DNA of 64,000 nucleotides, taken from Candidatus Nucleicultrix amoebiphila FS5 (GTDB lineage: Bacteria > Pseudomonadota > Alphaproteobacteria > Caedimonadales > Nucleicultricaceae). The position numbers and the translations under genes were made by a program. The stretch lies in assembly GCF_002117145.1 (NCBI RefSeq), contig NZ_CP008743.1, forward strand, positions 1,710,648 through 1,774,647, written 5' to 3'. A model generated the notes under the pieces. The model was not told the origin of the DNA. It saw only the letters and a program-made list of their open reading frames with translations, and did no database searches. This document shows positions 8,379 through 20,224 of the stretch, one piece after another (within the stretch, counting starts at the first letter, position 1; every line of letters starts with the position of its first letter).

Positions 8379-9803
8379 ATGGCATCACTAGCTGCATCGG
8401 TTATAAAAGAATCTGAGCAAGGACAGCAAGGAGCTGATTATGCTCTTTTCTGGCAACAAGTCACAAAAAAATTTCCTGAATCATTTGGTGAAAGTACAAC
8501 CAATAGCTGGTTATCTCATTTAAAGTTTTATGAGTTTGTATCAGGAAGACTTGTGTTGATAGCTCCGAGTCGCTTTATGCGTGATTGGGTGGATACGAAC
8601 TGTGGACGTCAAATCCTGAAATTGTTACAACAAAAAAATTCTCAAGTTCTTGCCCTGGATATCATCGTTGATCCTAGTGCATCTTCAAATTCTTCTGTAA
8701 AAAGCGATAGAGAAGCTGATCAATACTCCAAAGAGACTCTGATAAATCTTGGTGCAGATCAAGGCGTGGATCAAGATTCTTTTGGCTCTCGTTTGGATCC
8801 TCGATATACCTTTGAAAATTTTGTTATAGGTAAACCTAATGAGCTTGCTCATGCTGCAGCACGTCGTGTGGCAGAGGCTGATCAAGTTACGTTTAATCCT
8901 CTCTTTCTATATGGAGGAGTAGGGTTAGGAAAAACTCATTTAATGCATGCGATTGCTTGGCATATTCGTAAATGTCATCCTCATCGTAAAGTCGTTTATC
9001 TTTCTGCTGAAAAGTTTATGTATCTCTTTATTAGAGCTTTGCGCTTTAAAGATACGGTTGCTTTTAAAGAGCAATTTCGTGCTGTAGATGTGTTGATGAT
9101 TGATGATTTTCAGTTCATCGCTGGCAAAGACTCGACCCAGGAAGAATTTTTCCATACCTTTAATGCGTTAGTTGATAAGAACCATCAAGTTATTATTTCT
9201 GCTGATAAATCTCCTTCTGATTTAACTGGGCTCGAAGAACGTATGCGTTCTCGCTTAGGGTGGGGGTTGGTGGCTGATATTCATCCAACAACGTATGAAC
9301 TGCGTCTAGGAATTTTACAGTCTAAAGTTGAGCAAATGAAAACAACTTTTCCTGCTAAAGTCTTAGAGTTCCTAGCCCATAAAATTTCTTCGAACGTACG
9401 TGAATTAGAGGGGGCGCTTAATCGAATTATCGCTCACTCTATGTTGGTTGGAAGAGAAATTACGATAGAAACTGTCCAGGAAGTACTTACAGATCTTTTA
9501 AGAGCAAACGATCGTCGTATTTCTGTTGAAGATATTCAAAAACGAGTAGCGGAGCACTTTAATGTAAGGTTATCCGATATGCATTCGCCAAGACGCTTAA
9601 GAACTGTGGCAAGACCAAGACAGGTTGCTATGTATTTGGCAAAGACATTAACCCCATTGTCTTTACCTGAAATAGGTCGTAAATTTGGGGGGCGTGATCA
9701 TACAACCGTGATGCATGCAGTGAAAAAAGTGGAAGAACTTAAGCAAAACGACTTAAGTCTTTCAGAGGATATTGATTTATTAAGGAAAATGTTACAGAGC
9801 TAG
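8379..9803 (+). CDS. dnaA: Chromosomal replication initiator DnaA
   Basis: DnaA binds DnaA boxes at oriC, melts the origin with ATP and recruits the helicase. The 474-residue protein shows domain I at the N-terminus (the preceding 20 or so residues are poorly conserved) and a variable linker at about 98-140. AAA+ domain III has Walker A GGVGLGKTH at 179-187 and Walker B VLMIDDFQF near 230. Domain IV carries the DnaA signature GRDHTTVMHAVKKV. It is followed after three bases by dnaN, so dnaA-dnaN-recF-gyrB reads as one unit. I found no cluster of DnaA boxes beside the gene, so the origin is probably elsewhere. Confidence 0.98.
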   Translation: MASLAASVIKESEQGQQGADYALFWQQVTKKFPESFGESTTNSWLSHLKFYEFVSGRLVLIAPSRFMRDWVDTNCGRQILKLLQQKNSQVLALDIIVDPSASSNSSVKSDREADQYSKETLINLGADQGVDQDSFGSRLDPRYTFENFVIGKPNELAHAAARRVAEADQVTFNPLFLYGGVGLGKTHLMHAIAWHIRKCHPHRKVVYLSAEKFMYLFIRALRFKDTVAFKEQFRAVDVLMIDDFQFIAGKDSTQEEFFHTFNALVDKNHQVIISADKSPSDLTGLEERMRSRLGWGLVADIHPTTYELRLGILQSKVEQMKTTFPAKVLEFLAHKISSNVRELEGALNRIIAHSMLVGREITIETVQEVLTDLLRANDRRISVEDIQKRVAEHFNVRLSDMHSPRRLRTVARPRQVAMYLAKTLTPLSLPEIGRKFGGRDHTTVMHAVKKVEELKQNDLSLSEDIDLLRKMLQS

Positions 9804-9806
9804 ACC

Positions 9807-10979
9807 ATGGAAGCCAACGCAGCAGCAGAAAAAATCTCAGAAACTCAAGAAAAACAAGTATCGCAAGCATTTCAAGTGCATGTTGATCGCAATGTCTTTC
9901 TTAAAGCCCTTAGTCATAGTCAAGGAGTCGTTGAGAAACGTTCAACTGTTCCTATTCTTTCACATGTTCTTCTTGAGACAACAGGTGAAGGCATTACTCT
10001 AACTGCAACTGATTTGGAAGTTGCCATTGTTGAAACAGTGGCTGCTCAAGTAGAAAAGCCAGGGCGTCTTACAGTTTCTGCGCATATGCTATTTGACGTT
10101 GTACGTAAGTTACGCGATGGTGCAGAAATTTCTTTAAGTTTCGATGAGGCTCAGAATCGCTTGAATGTTGAGTCTGGTCGTTCTCATTTTGCTTTGCCTT
10201 GTTTGTCACCGGATGAATTTCCAGCTATTAATAGTGGTAACCAACCGTATCGTTTTATTTTACCAGCTAAAGACTTATTAGAGCTGTTTGATAGAGTTCG
10301 TTTTGCAATGTCAACGGAAGAAACGCGGTACTATCTGAATGGTATTTATCTACACGCTTTTCAAAGTAAAGAGTTGCGGGCAGTTGCAACAGATGGACAC
10401 CGTTTGGCTAAAATGAGTTTGCCTCTTCCTCAAGGAGCTGAGGCTATTCCAGGTGTTATTATTTCGCGAAAAACGATTAATGAGGTACTGAAAATTGTAT
10501 CTGAAGAAGTGTTAGATGTTGAAGTGTATCTTTCGAACACACAAGTTAGCTTTAAATTTTCCGATACCTATTTTACTTCACGACTGATTGATGGAACGTT
10601 TCCTGATTATGAAAAAGTTATACCTGCGCATAATGACAAGGTGATGACGGTTGATATGGAAGCATTTGCAGAAACAGTGGATCGTGTCGCTACAATTTCA
10701 TCAGAGAAAAATCGTGGGATACGTTTGTCCTTAAAAACGAACAAGTTGGTTTTGACGGCGACAAGTAATGAATCTGGTCATGCGGTTGAAGAACTGGAAG
10801 TAGATTACAATGCGTCTGGTATCGAGATTGGCTTTAATTCTAGATATCTCTTGGATATTGCACAGCAAATTGGCAATGAGAGTGCTAGTTTTTCTTTTGC
10901 TGATTCGACATCTCCTACGATTATTCGTAGTCGCAATGATCAAGAAGCACTTTATGTTCTCATGCCGATGCGCGTGTGA
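9807..10979 (+). CDS. dnaN: DNA polymerase III beta subunit (sliding clamp)
   Basis: The clamp forms a dimeric ring that tethers DNA polymerase III and mismatch-repair proteins to DNA. The 390-residue product has the three clamp domains, with KALSHSQGVVEKRSTVPILSHVL near residues 31-53 (quoted in part) and ending in the hydrophobic VLMPMRV tail. It carries about 20 extra N-terminal residues (MEANAAAEKISETQEK...) ahead of the usual first strand. No alternative ATG occurs before the conserved part, so the extension appears genuine. Confidence 0.97.
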   Translation: MEANAAAEKISETQEKQVSQAFQVHVDRNVFLKALSHSQGVVEKRSTVPILSHVLLETTGEGITLTATDLEVAIVETVAAQVEKPGRLTVSAHMLFDVVRKLRDGAEISLSFDEAQNRLNVESGRSHFALPCLSPDEFPAINSGNQPYRFILPAKDLLELFDRVRFAMSTEETRYYLNGIYLHAFQSKELRAVATDGHRLAKMSLPLPQGAEAIPGVIISRKTINEVLKIVSEEVLDVEVYLSNTQVSFKFSDTYFTSRLIDGTFPDYEKVIPAHNDKVMTVDMEAFAETVDRVATISSEKNRGIRLSLKTNKLVLTATSNESGHAVEELEVDYNASGIEIGFNSRYLLDIAQQIGNESASFSFADSTSPTIIRSRNDQEALYVLMPMRV

Positions 10980-11010
10980 GAACATTCACGGCTACGAGAA
11001 ATAATCCATC

Positions 11011-12144
11011 ATGAGAGAGGGTGTTAGCCGGTTACAGTTAACAGCCTTTCGTTCATATAAAAATCTCGATTTAAAGTTAGATCCTCGACCTGTAGTACTT
11101 TCGGGCGTCAATGGTGCAGGTAAAACAAACATTTTGGAAGCGCTCTCTTTTTTGGCACCTGGGAGAGGTCTTCGCAAATCTCAACTCTTAGATATCTCTC
11201 ATAAGGATAATGGACAAAGTCCTCTTCAACACTGGGCTGTTTCAGCAACGGTTTTCTCAAGTCTAGGGGAACGTCAAATAGGGACAGGTCTTGAATATGG
11301 TCCATCAAAAGAACGAAGGGTGATAAAAATAGAAGGAGAATATGCTAAGAATCAAAGCTCTCTTAATAAAGAACTTTATGTTTCTTGGTTAACACCACAG
11401 ATGGATAGATTGTTTATGGAAGGCGCGAAAGAGCGTAGACGCTTTCTTGATCGTCTTGTTTATGGTTTGGACGCTGGTCATGCGGAGCGTGTTGCTCGTT
11501 ATGATTTTTTTACCCGTGAGCGCTTAAAGGTTCTTATGCAACCTAAGCCTGATCCCCAATGGCTTTCAACTCTAGAAGAAAAAATGGCTGCTGAAGCTAT
11601 TGCGATAGTGGATGCTCGGGTTAATTTTTTGCACTTCTTAAGTGAAGCTAAAAATCAATCTTTTGGCAACTTTCCAAAAGCGCAGCTTTCCTTAAAAAGT
11701 AACTTGGCGGAGAAGTTGCAATCTTTTCCTGCTCTACACGTTGAAGAAGACTTGAAAGAAGAATTGCATCAGACGCGCACTGTGGATCGTGAAGTGGGAC
11801 GAACCAGTGTAGGAGCTCATAAGGATGATTTGAGCGTATTTTTTGTCGACAAGGGATTGCATGCCGAACAGTGTTCAACTGGTGAACAAAAGGCGATGCT
11901 TTTATCAATTATTATGGCTGCTGCACGTATTCAATCAACAATAAATCCTGGAGCGGCTTTACTTCTTTTAGATGAAGTGGTAGCTCATTTAGATGAGAGT
12001 AGAAGGCAGGCTCTTTTTGAAGAAATTCTTAATCTAAATATTCAGGCCTGGATGACAGGAACCGATGCGGATTTATTTAAAAATTTAGACGAAAAAGTTC
12101 AGCATTTTCAGGTAAAAAATGCTATAGTCCGTGCCATAGTGTGA
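11011..12144 (+). CDS. recF: DNA repair and recombination protein RecF
   Basis: RecF is an SMC/ABC-type ATPase that, with RecO and RecR, loads RecA at single-strand gaps. In 377 residues it has Walker A (GVNGAGKTN, near 32-40), the ABC signature STGEQKAMLL and Walker B LLLLDEVVAHLD. It follows dnaN by 31 bases and precedes gyrB by 26, the ancestral order. Confidence 0.97.
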   Translation: MREGVSRLQLTAFRSYKNLDLKLDPRPVVLSGVNGAGKTNILEALSFLAPGRGLRKSQLLDISHKDNGQSPLQHWAVSATVFSSLGERQIGTGLEYGPSKERRVIKIEGEYAKNQSSLNKELYVSWLTPQMDRLFMEGAKERRRFLDRLVYGLDAGHAERVARYDFFTRERLKVLMQPKPDPQWLSTLEEKMAAEAIAIVDARVNFLHFLSEAKNQSFGNFPKAQLSLKSNLAEKLQSFPALHVEEDLKEELHQTRTVDREVGRTSVGAHKDDLSVFFVDKGLHAEQCSTGEQKAMLLSIIMAAARIQSTINPGAALLLLDEVVAHLDESRRQALFEEILNLNIQAWMTGTDADLFKNLDEKVQHFQVKNAIVRAIV

Positions 12145-12164
12145 CCAATTATTAACGCTGGTGA

Positions 12165-14615
<2,451 letters not shown>

Positions 14616-14626
14616 GGAATTTCTTA

Positions 14627-14977
14627 ATGAAAAAAATTATTTTTACTTTTATCTGTTTGTTGACGATTGGACCAGAAACAAAGGCTGATATCAATACTGA
14701 TTTAAAGAACACATTTGTTGATAGGAATTCCTTAGACATTCCCCTGCCTAATAACGTAGAGGAAAAACGTTTTCAACAAGAAGAGAATCGTTTAAGAAAA
14801 ATTGGCCTCAAAAAAAGTTTTCTGTCAATTGAAGAGGGAAGGCCTCTCAATGAAAAAGACGTTTCTGGTCGCTTAAATGACTATGATCCAATACGTAAAC
14901 ACTATGATACAATGAATAAACAAAAAAGCGACGCAACTAAAATCGTTCGACCTAGTGGCTTACAGAATAAAAAGTAA
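14627..14977 (+). CDS. Small exported protein of unknown function
   Basis: A 116-residue protein that I do not recognise. It starts with a clear signal peptide (MKKIIFTFICLLTIGPETKA, cleavage expected after residue 20). The mature part of about 96 residues is polar and charged, rich in Lys, Asn, Asp and Glu, with no Cys and no membrane helix. It would be soluble and partly disordered in the periplasm or outside. It starts 12 bases after gyrB and ends 14 bases before idi, so it is transcribed with housekeeping genes. Confidence 0.7.
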   Translation: MKKIIFTFICLLTIGPETKADINTDLKNTFVDRNSLDIPLPNNVEEKRFQQEENRLRKIGLKKSFLSIEEGRPLNEKDVSGRLNDYDPIRKHYDTMNKQKSDATKIVRPSGLQNKK

Positions 14978-14991
14978 AGGTTCTAACATTA

Positions 14992-15561
14992 GTGATGTCC
15001 TCTGAATTAAACTCAGTCAATCTTATTCTTGTTAATTCTGGCGATCATGAGATTGGAACGATGGAAAAATTAGAAGCTCATCAAAAAGGACTTCTTCACA
15101 GAGCTTTTTCAGTAATGATTTATGATCAAGCAGGACGGCTTCTTATTCAAAAACGTGCTGCTCACAAATATCACTCAGCCAATCTGTGGGCAAACAGTTG
15201 TTGTGGCCACCCTTATCCTAATGAAGATTCTAAAGTTGCTGCTGAAAGACGACTGAATGAAGAGTTGGGATTTACTGTACCTGTGGCGCCTCGTACAAAA
15301 ATTAAGTATGCTTTGACATTAAAAGATGGGCTCTATGAACGAGAATTTGTTCACGTTTTTGAAGGGATTTTTGAGGAATCAATTCATCTAGACCCTAATC
15401 CTGAAGAGGTATCAGAAATTGCGTGGGTGGATCCAAAAGAAATATTGATTGATGCTCTACAAAATCCTGAATTTTATGCTCGTTGGTTTAAACTGTATTT
15501 ATTTAAATATTTTAATTCTGTCTTTCTTGAATCACCGATTTTGATAAAATCTCATGAATGA
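14992..15561 (+). CDS. idi: Isopentenyl-diphosphate delta-isomerase, type I
   Basis: The enzyme interconverts IPP and DMAPP. The 189-residue Nudix-fold protein has the catalytic Cys in NSCCGHP, the Nudix-like EDSKVAAERRLNEELGF and the catalytic Glu in YEREFVHVF, all typical of type I IDI. The start is either GTG 14992 or ATG 14995; the AAAGG at 14976-14980 fits the GTG slightly better. It overlaps the following penicillin-binding protein gene by eight bases. Rickettsiae are known to import host isoprenoid diphosphates and isomerise them. Whether this organism does so depends on whether it encodes the MEP pathway elsewhere. Confidence 0.93.
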   Translation: MMSSELNSVNLILVNSGDHEIGTMEKLEAHQKGLLHRAFSVMIYDQAGRLLIQKRAAHKYHSANLWANSCCGHPYPNEDSKVAAERRLNEELGFTVPVAPRTKIKYALTLKDGLYEREFVHVFEGIFEESIHLDPNPEEVSEIAWVDPKEILIDALQNPEFYARWFKLYLFKYFNSVFLESPILIKSHE

Positions 15562-17467
15562 GAAGCGCATTGAACCAAGCTTAATAGGTGAAAATCGGCA
15601 AAGATTTAGGTCTGCTGGTAAAGAATCTATTCGCCAGAAAAAGCATAAAAAAACAAAACGTGAAGGTTTGTTTTTTAGACTAATCAAATGGATGCTGATT
15701 CTGGTTATTTGGGGAACCGTTGCTGCTGGAAGTCTTATTGTTTGGTATGGGTATGACCTGCCAGATATTCACAAACTTCAAGCTACGGTACGTCAGCCTG
15801 GAATAACTCTTTTGGCAAGAGATGGCTCACTGATTGCAACCTATGGAGAGCTTTATGGAACACAGATAAAACTTGAAGAGTTGCCTGCTCATACAACCCA
15901 GGCTTTATTAGCAACTGAAGATAGGCGTTTTTATGAACATTTTGGTGTTGATATCTTTGGTGTAATGCGGGCGATTTGGAATAACTATCGCCGGGGAGGG
16001 GTTGTACAAGGAGGGAGTACAATTACTCAGCAACTTGCTAAAAATTTCCTTTTGTCTGAAAAGTTGTTTTCGCCGCAAGATCGTAGTCTTCGCCGCAAGG
16101 TGCAAGAGCTATTACTTGCTTTTTGGTTGGAGTCAAATTTAACCAAAGATCAAATTTTATCAATTTATCTTAACCGCGTTTATTTCGGTGCAGGAACTTA
16201 TGGCCTTGAGGCTGCTTCACAAAAATATTTTGGTAAGTCTGCGAGTGATTTATCTCTCTATGAATCTGCTATTTTAGCAGGTCTTCTTAAGGCACCCTCA
16301 AAATATTCTCCTTTAACCCATCCAGAAGCTGCTGAAGGCAGAGCTAGAGTTGTCCTTGAGAACATGGTGAAAGTTGGGTTCATTTCTGAGCAAGAGGCCA
16401 AATTTCAGCGCATTCTTTTAAAGAATCCTTCCTCCAATGCTAATGTAATTCATAAAGCGCGTTACTTTGCAGATTGGATCATGGAAACCCTCCATGATTT
16501 TGTTGGAGACGTTCAACAAGATTTAATTATTAAAACAACTCTGGATCTAAAATTGCAGAATTTAGCTGATGAATCCTATCACGCTCTGTTGGATAAAGAA
16601 GGTCAAGCCCATCGTGTTTCTCAAGGGGCCATGATTGCTATGACGCCAGAGGGAGGAGTGCGTGCACTTATTGGTGGACGAGATTATCAAAAGAGTCAGT
16701 TTAATCGTGCTACTCAGGCCCGCCGACAGCCAGGTTCAGCTTTTAAATTGTTTTTATTTTTAGCGGCTCTTGAAAAAGGGTATGACCTCCAGACGATTGT
16801 TAGTGACTTGCCAGTTCAAGTAGGGAAGTGGCGTCCAAAAAATGATGATCATTGGCAAAGTAAGGGGGATATTACTTTTGAAGAGGCATTTGCTGAATCA
16901 GTCAATACTTCTGCTGTGCGTATTATAAGCGACATAGGATATAAACCGGTTATTGAAGTTGCTAGTCGTCTTGGTCTTTTAGGCGTGCAGCCCAAGAATC
17001 TTACACTTGCGTTAGGAACCGGTGAAGCAAGCTTGCTTGAAATGACTGCTGCTTATGCTTCAGTGATGAACCACGGCTTTGGAGTCTGGCCATATGGGAT
17101 TCTTGAAGTTAAGACTCCTGAAGGTGTGGTGCTTTATCAACGTCGGAATCAAGGGGCGAGTCGAGTGATTGACAAGGAAAACGTTGTTAAGCTTTTGTAT
17201 ATGCTTCAAAAAGTGATGGAATATGGAACAGGCAAACGTTCGATTCTTAATCGTCCTTGTGCAGGAAAAACAGGAACAACTCAAAATTATAATGATGGCT
17301 GGTTTATAGGCTTTACTCCAGATCTTGTGACAGGGGTATGGATGGGGAATGATGATAACGTTCTCATGAAAAAAGTCCCAGGGGGTGGATTACCAGCGCA
17401 ATTGTGGAAAAAATTTATGGAAACGGCTCACAGCGGATTGCCCATCAAAAATTTTCCGGATTTTTAG
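15554..17467 (+). CDS. Class A penicillin-binding protein (PBP1A/1C-like)
   Basis: A bifunctional peptidoglycan synthase anchored in the inner membrane. Residues 1-42 are a basic cytoplasmic tail and about 43-64 a membrane anchor. The glycosyltransferase (GT51) domain shows catalytic Glu122 in ATEDRRFYEHFG, QGGSTITQQLAKN and the RRKVQE motif. The transpeptidase domain shows SxxK near 395 (PGSAFK), SxN (SVNTS) and KTGT near 573. At 637 residues it is shorter than E. coli PBP1A and lacks the long OB insert. It supplies the polymerase activity used with the dcw enzymes later in the window. Confidence 0.93.
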   Translation: MNEKRIEPSLIGENRQRFRSAGKESIRQKKHKKTKREGLFFRLIKWMLILVIWGTVAAGSLIVWYGYDLPDIHKLQATVRQPGITLLARDGSLIATYGELYGTQIKLEELPAHTTQALLATEDRRFYEHFGVDIFGVMRAIWNNYRRGGVVQGGSTITQQLAKNFLLSEKLFSPQDRSLRRKVQELLLAFWLESNLTKDQILSIYLNRVYFGAGTYGLEAASQKYFGKSASDLSLYESAILAGLLKAPSKYSPLTHPEAAEGRARVVLENMVKVGFISEQEAKFQRILLKNPSSNANVIHKARYFADWIMETLHDFVGDVQQDLIIKTTLDLKLQNLADESYHALLDKEGQAHRVSQGAMIAMTPEGGVRALIGGRDYQKSQFNRATQARRQPGSAFKLFLFLAALEKGYDLQTIVSDLPVQVGKWRPKNDDHWQSKGDITFEEAFAESVNTSAVRIISDIGYKPVIEVASRLGLLGVQPKNLTLALGTGEASLLEMTAAYASVMNHGFGVWPYGILEVKTPEGVVLYQRRNQGASRVIDKENVVKLLYMLQKVMEYGTGKRSILNRPCAGKTGTTQNYNDGWFIGFTPDLVTGVWMGNDDNVLMKKVPGGGLPAQLWKKFMETAHSGLPIKNFPDF

Positions 17468-17478
17468 AGTAATTTAAA

Positions 17479-18441
17479 ATGAGTGAAACCATGTATGAAT
17501 TATTTCCTGCCATTGAACCATATGACTCAGGCTATTTATCTGTTGATGAATTGCATCAAATTTATTGGGAACAGTGTGGGAATCCTCAAGGAGTACCTAT
17601 CGTTTTTATTCATGGTGGTCCAGGTGCAGGGTCATCACCGGGCAGTCGCCGATTCTTTGACCCCAAATTCTATCGTATTATTGTTTTTGATCAAAGAGGT
17701 GCAGGACGTTCAAGACCATTTGGTGAAATGCGTCAAAATACAACGCCTCTTTTAGTCGAAGATATGGAAAAGCTTCGTGATCTATTAGGTATTGATCAAT
17801 GGATTTTATTTGGTGGTTCTTGGGGAACAACTTTGGGATTGGCTTATGCAGAGACCTATCCTCAGCGTTGTCTTGGTCTTATTTTGCGAGGAATTTTTCT
17901 TTGTCGTCCAAGTGAAATTGAGTGGTTTCTTTATGGAACGCGTACGATTTATCCAGAGGTATGGCAAAGGTTTGCTGATTATATCCCAAAAGAAGAGCGT
18001 CATGACTTGCTAAAGGCCTATCACGCACGTGTTTTACACCCCGATCCTCTTATTTCTATCCCCGCATGCAAAGAATATTTTCGTTTTGAAATGAGTATGG
18101 CTTATCTGACTTTCAGCGAAGAAAGTATTGCGAAAATTATGGAGGATGAAATAGCGGCTATCGGTCTTGCTAAGACAGAAGCACATTACTTTAGTCATGA
18201 TACATTTCTCGAAGAAAATCAGCTCATTAAAAATGCATTTAATTTAAAGTCTATTCCTGGAATAATCGTGCACGGACGCTATGATATTGTTTGCCCCATT
18301 ATTTCTGCTTATGAGTTACATCAAGTCTGGCCTGAAGCAGAGTTCATCATTGTCCCAACAGGAGGGCATGCAGGATTTGATCCTGCTATTATGCGTGAAC
18401 TTTTGAAAGCCACGGAAAAATTTAAGACAATCCTTAGGTAA
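17479..18441 (+). CDS. pip: Proline iminopeptidase (S33 family)
   Basis: A cytoplasmic alpha/beta hydrolase that removes N-terminal proline from peptides. The 320-residue protein has the oxyanion motif HGGPG (45-49), the nucleophile Ser114 in GGSWGTT, Asp269 in GRYDIV and His297 in GGHAG. DQRGAGRS is also diagnostic of the family. It follows the penicillin-binding protein by 11 bases and converges on sppA with only one base between the stop codons. Confidence 0.95.
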   Translation: MSETMYELFPAIEPYDSGYLSVDELHQIYWEQCGNPQGVPIVFIHGGPGAGSSPGSRRFFDPKFYRIIVFDQRGAGRSRPFGEMRQNTTPLLVEDMEKLRDLLGIDQWILFGGSWGTTLGLAYAETYPQRCLGLILRGIFLCRPSEIEWFLYGTRTIYPEVWQRFADYIPKEERHDLLKAYHARVLHPDPLISIPACKEYFRFEMSMAYLTFSEESIAKIMEDEIAAIGLAKTEAHYFSHDTFLEENQLIKNAFNLKSIPGIIVHGRYDIVCPIISAYELHQVWPEAEFIIVPTGGHAGFDPAIMRELLKATEKFKTILR

Positions 18442-18442
18442 A

Positions 18443-20215
18443 CTATTTTATCCGTTTATAAGTATTTGTAATGCTGAGAGCCTCTTCAGCAGGTCTTAAC
18501 CCAAAAGCAGACTTCAAATCCTGAGCCAATAATCGCAAGGGTTGCATCATAATTTCAATGCTTCCTTCGTCACCGTGAAGGAACTGAATTAGCTTTTCAA
18601 AGTTTGATTTAGCCTTTGGAAAATGAATAGTTTCAATCTTTTCAGTAAGGGGAATTTTTGCTTCAAGTTTTGCAAGAACGATTGCTTTGTCTAGGCCGCC
18701 TAACTCGTCTACCAAACCAAATTTTTTAGCTTCTTCACCAGTCCAAATACGACCCTTGGCAATTTCCTTTACGTGATCTACAGAGAGATTACGTCCTTCT
18801 GCTACAATATTGATAAAGGAGTTATAAGTATAATCTAACCAATCTTGCAATTTGGTCCATTGTATTTCATTGAATGGACGCACAGAACTCCACATATCGG
18901 CGTTTTTGCCTGCGACAATACTGCCCCAGTTAATATTAAGCTTATTCCAGAATTTTTCAGTCGCAACTTTTCCTCCAAAAACACCTATGGAGCCAGTGAT
19001 TGTTCCTGGCTCAGCAACGATTTTATTTGCATAAGCGCTAATCCAATAACCTCCAGAAGCAGCTGCATTTCCCATGGAAATAATAACAGGTATATTTTTT
19101 TCTTTTGCACGGCGTACTTGACGGAGAATAGTCTCAGATGCATTCGCTGACCCACCTGGACTATCAACGCGAAAGACAATGGCTTTTACATTGGGATGCT
19201 CAAAAGCCTTTTCAAAAGCTTTAGCAATTTCTGAACCGACCATATTTTGACTTTGAGTAAGAGGATTATACTCTAATTTTGATCTTGAAATCGCACCTAC
19301 ACCATAAATAAGCGCAATAATATCATCTGAAGGTTTCTTTTGTGGAAGTGAGTGCCAGTAATCCTTCAATGGAATCAAAGAATGAGAGCTTTCAGCCAGT
19401 TCTTTGGCTTTATGAATGACTTCATCATAATATCCAATATGATCTATAAGCTCTGAATCGAGAGCGTCTTGAGTTTTTACAAAAGGAGCGTCGTTGACTA
19501 AGGTTCTAATTTGTTCTTCTTGTAGGTCTCGATCAATAGCAACATCCCTAACGAATTGATTCATTAAAGAATCTAACACGGTTTTCCATGCTTCTTCATT
19601 GGCTGGAGAGAGAGCACTCTCAGTTAGGAAATCCATAGCATTTTTATATTGTTCTCGATGGCCAATTTGAGGATTGATTTGCCACTCATCCAAAAGCTTT
19701 CTTAAAAAAGGCATTTCGATGGCAAATCCTGTAATATTGACGAACCCTTGAGGTTGCACCCAAATTTCATCTGCAACTGCGGCTAGATAATAGGTAAGGG
19801 TGCCCGAGGAAAGTTCTCCAAAAGTATCTGAATAAGCGAGAACAAATTTGTTTGCTTCTCGGAACTTTTGCAAGGCTTGACGCAATTCTTGTACTTGGGC
19901 GATGCCTAAGACATTTGCTTGAATCTCAAGAACAAGCCCTTTGATACGAGCATCAGATTCACCTTGTTTTAACGCTTCAATAATTTCTCCAAAAGTTAAA
20001 TGACGATGATCATACATAAGGCTGTAAAGGAAATTATCATCCATATGTTCAAAGATAGGACGATCTAACTTTATATAGAGAACAGATTTATCTGTGATTG
20101 AAGCGGTACGTGGTTGTATAAACTGTATTGCGAAAAAACTAAGCACAACAATAGAAATAATGATTACGCTTAATTTTTCAAAAAACCTAAACAGTCGCCC
20201 AAACCACTTTTTCAT
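18443..20215 (-). CDS. sppA: Signal peptide peptidase SppA, 67-kDa type
   Basis: A membrane-anchored S49 serine protease that degrades cleaved signal peptides in the periplasm. The 590-residue protein has an N-terminal membrane helix (about 14-32) and two SppA repeats, as in the E. coli long form. The N-terminal half contributes the catalytic Lys in the SGTLTYYLAAVADEI region. The C-terminal half carries the Ser in AAASGGYW near residue 385, followed by TGSIGVFGGK. It is the last gene of a minus-strand run, nine bases after fabI. Confidence 0.95.
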   Translation of the reverse strand: MKKWFGRLFRFFEKLSVIIISIVVLSFFAIQFIQPRTASITDKSVLYIKLDRPIFEHMDDNFLYSLMYDHRHLTFGEIIEALKQGESDARIKGLVLEIQANVLGIAQVQELRQALQKFREANKFVLAYSDTFGELSSGTLTYYLAAVADEIWVQPQGFVNITGFAIEMPFLRKLLDEWQINPQIGHREQYKNAMDFLTESALSPANEEAWKTVLDSLMNQFVRDVAIDRDLQEEQIRTLVNDAPFVKTQDALDSELIDHIGYYDEVIHKAKELAESSHSLIPLKDYWHSLPQKKPSDDIIALIYGVGAISRSKLEYNPLTQSQNMVGSEIAKAFEKAFEHPNVKAIVFRVDSPGGSANASETILRQVRRAKEKNIPVIISMGNAAASGGYWISAYANKIVAEPGTITGSIGVFGGKVATEKFWNKLNINWGSIVAGKNADMWSSVRPFNEIQWTKLQDWLDYTYNSFINIVAEGRNLSVDHVKEIAKGRIWTGEEAKKFGLVDELGGLDKAIVLAKLEAKIPLTEKIETIHFPKAKSNFEKLIQFLHGDEGSIEIMMQPLRLLAQDLKSAFGLRPAEEALSITNTYKRIK

Positions 20216-20224
20216 TTTTTTCCT

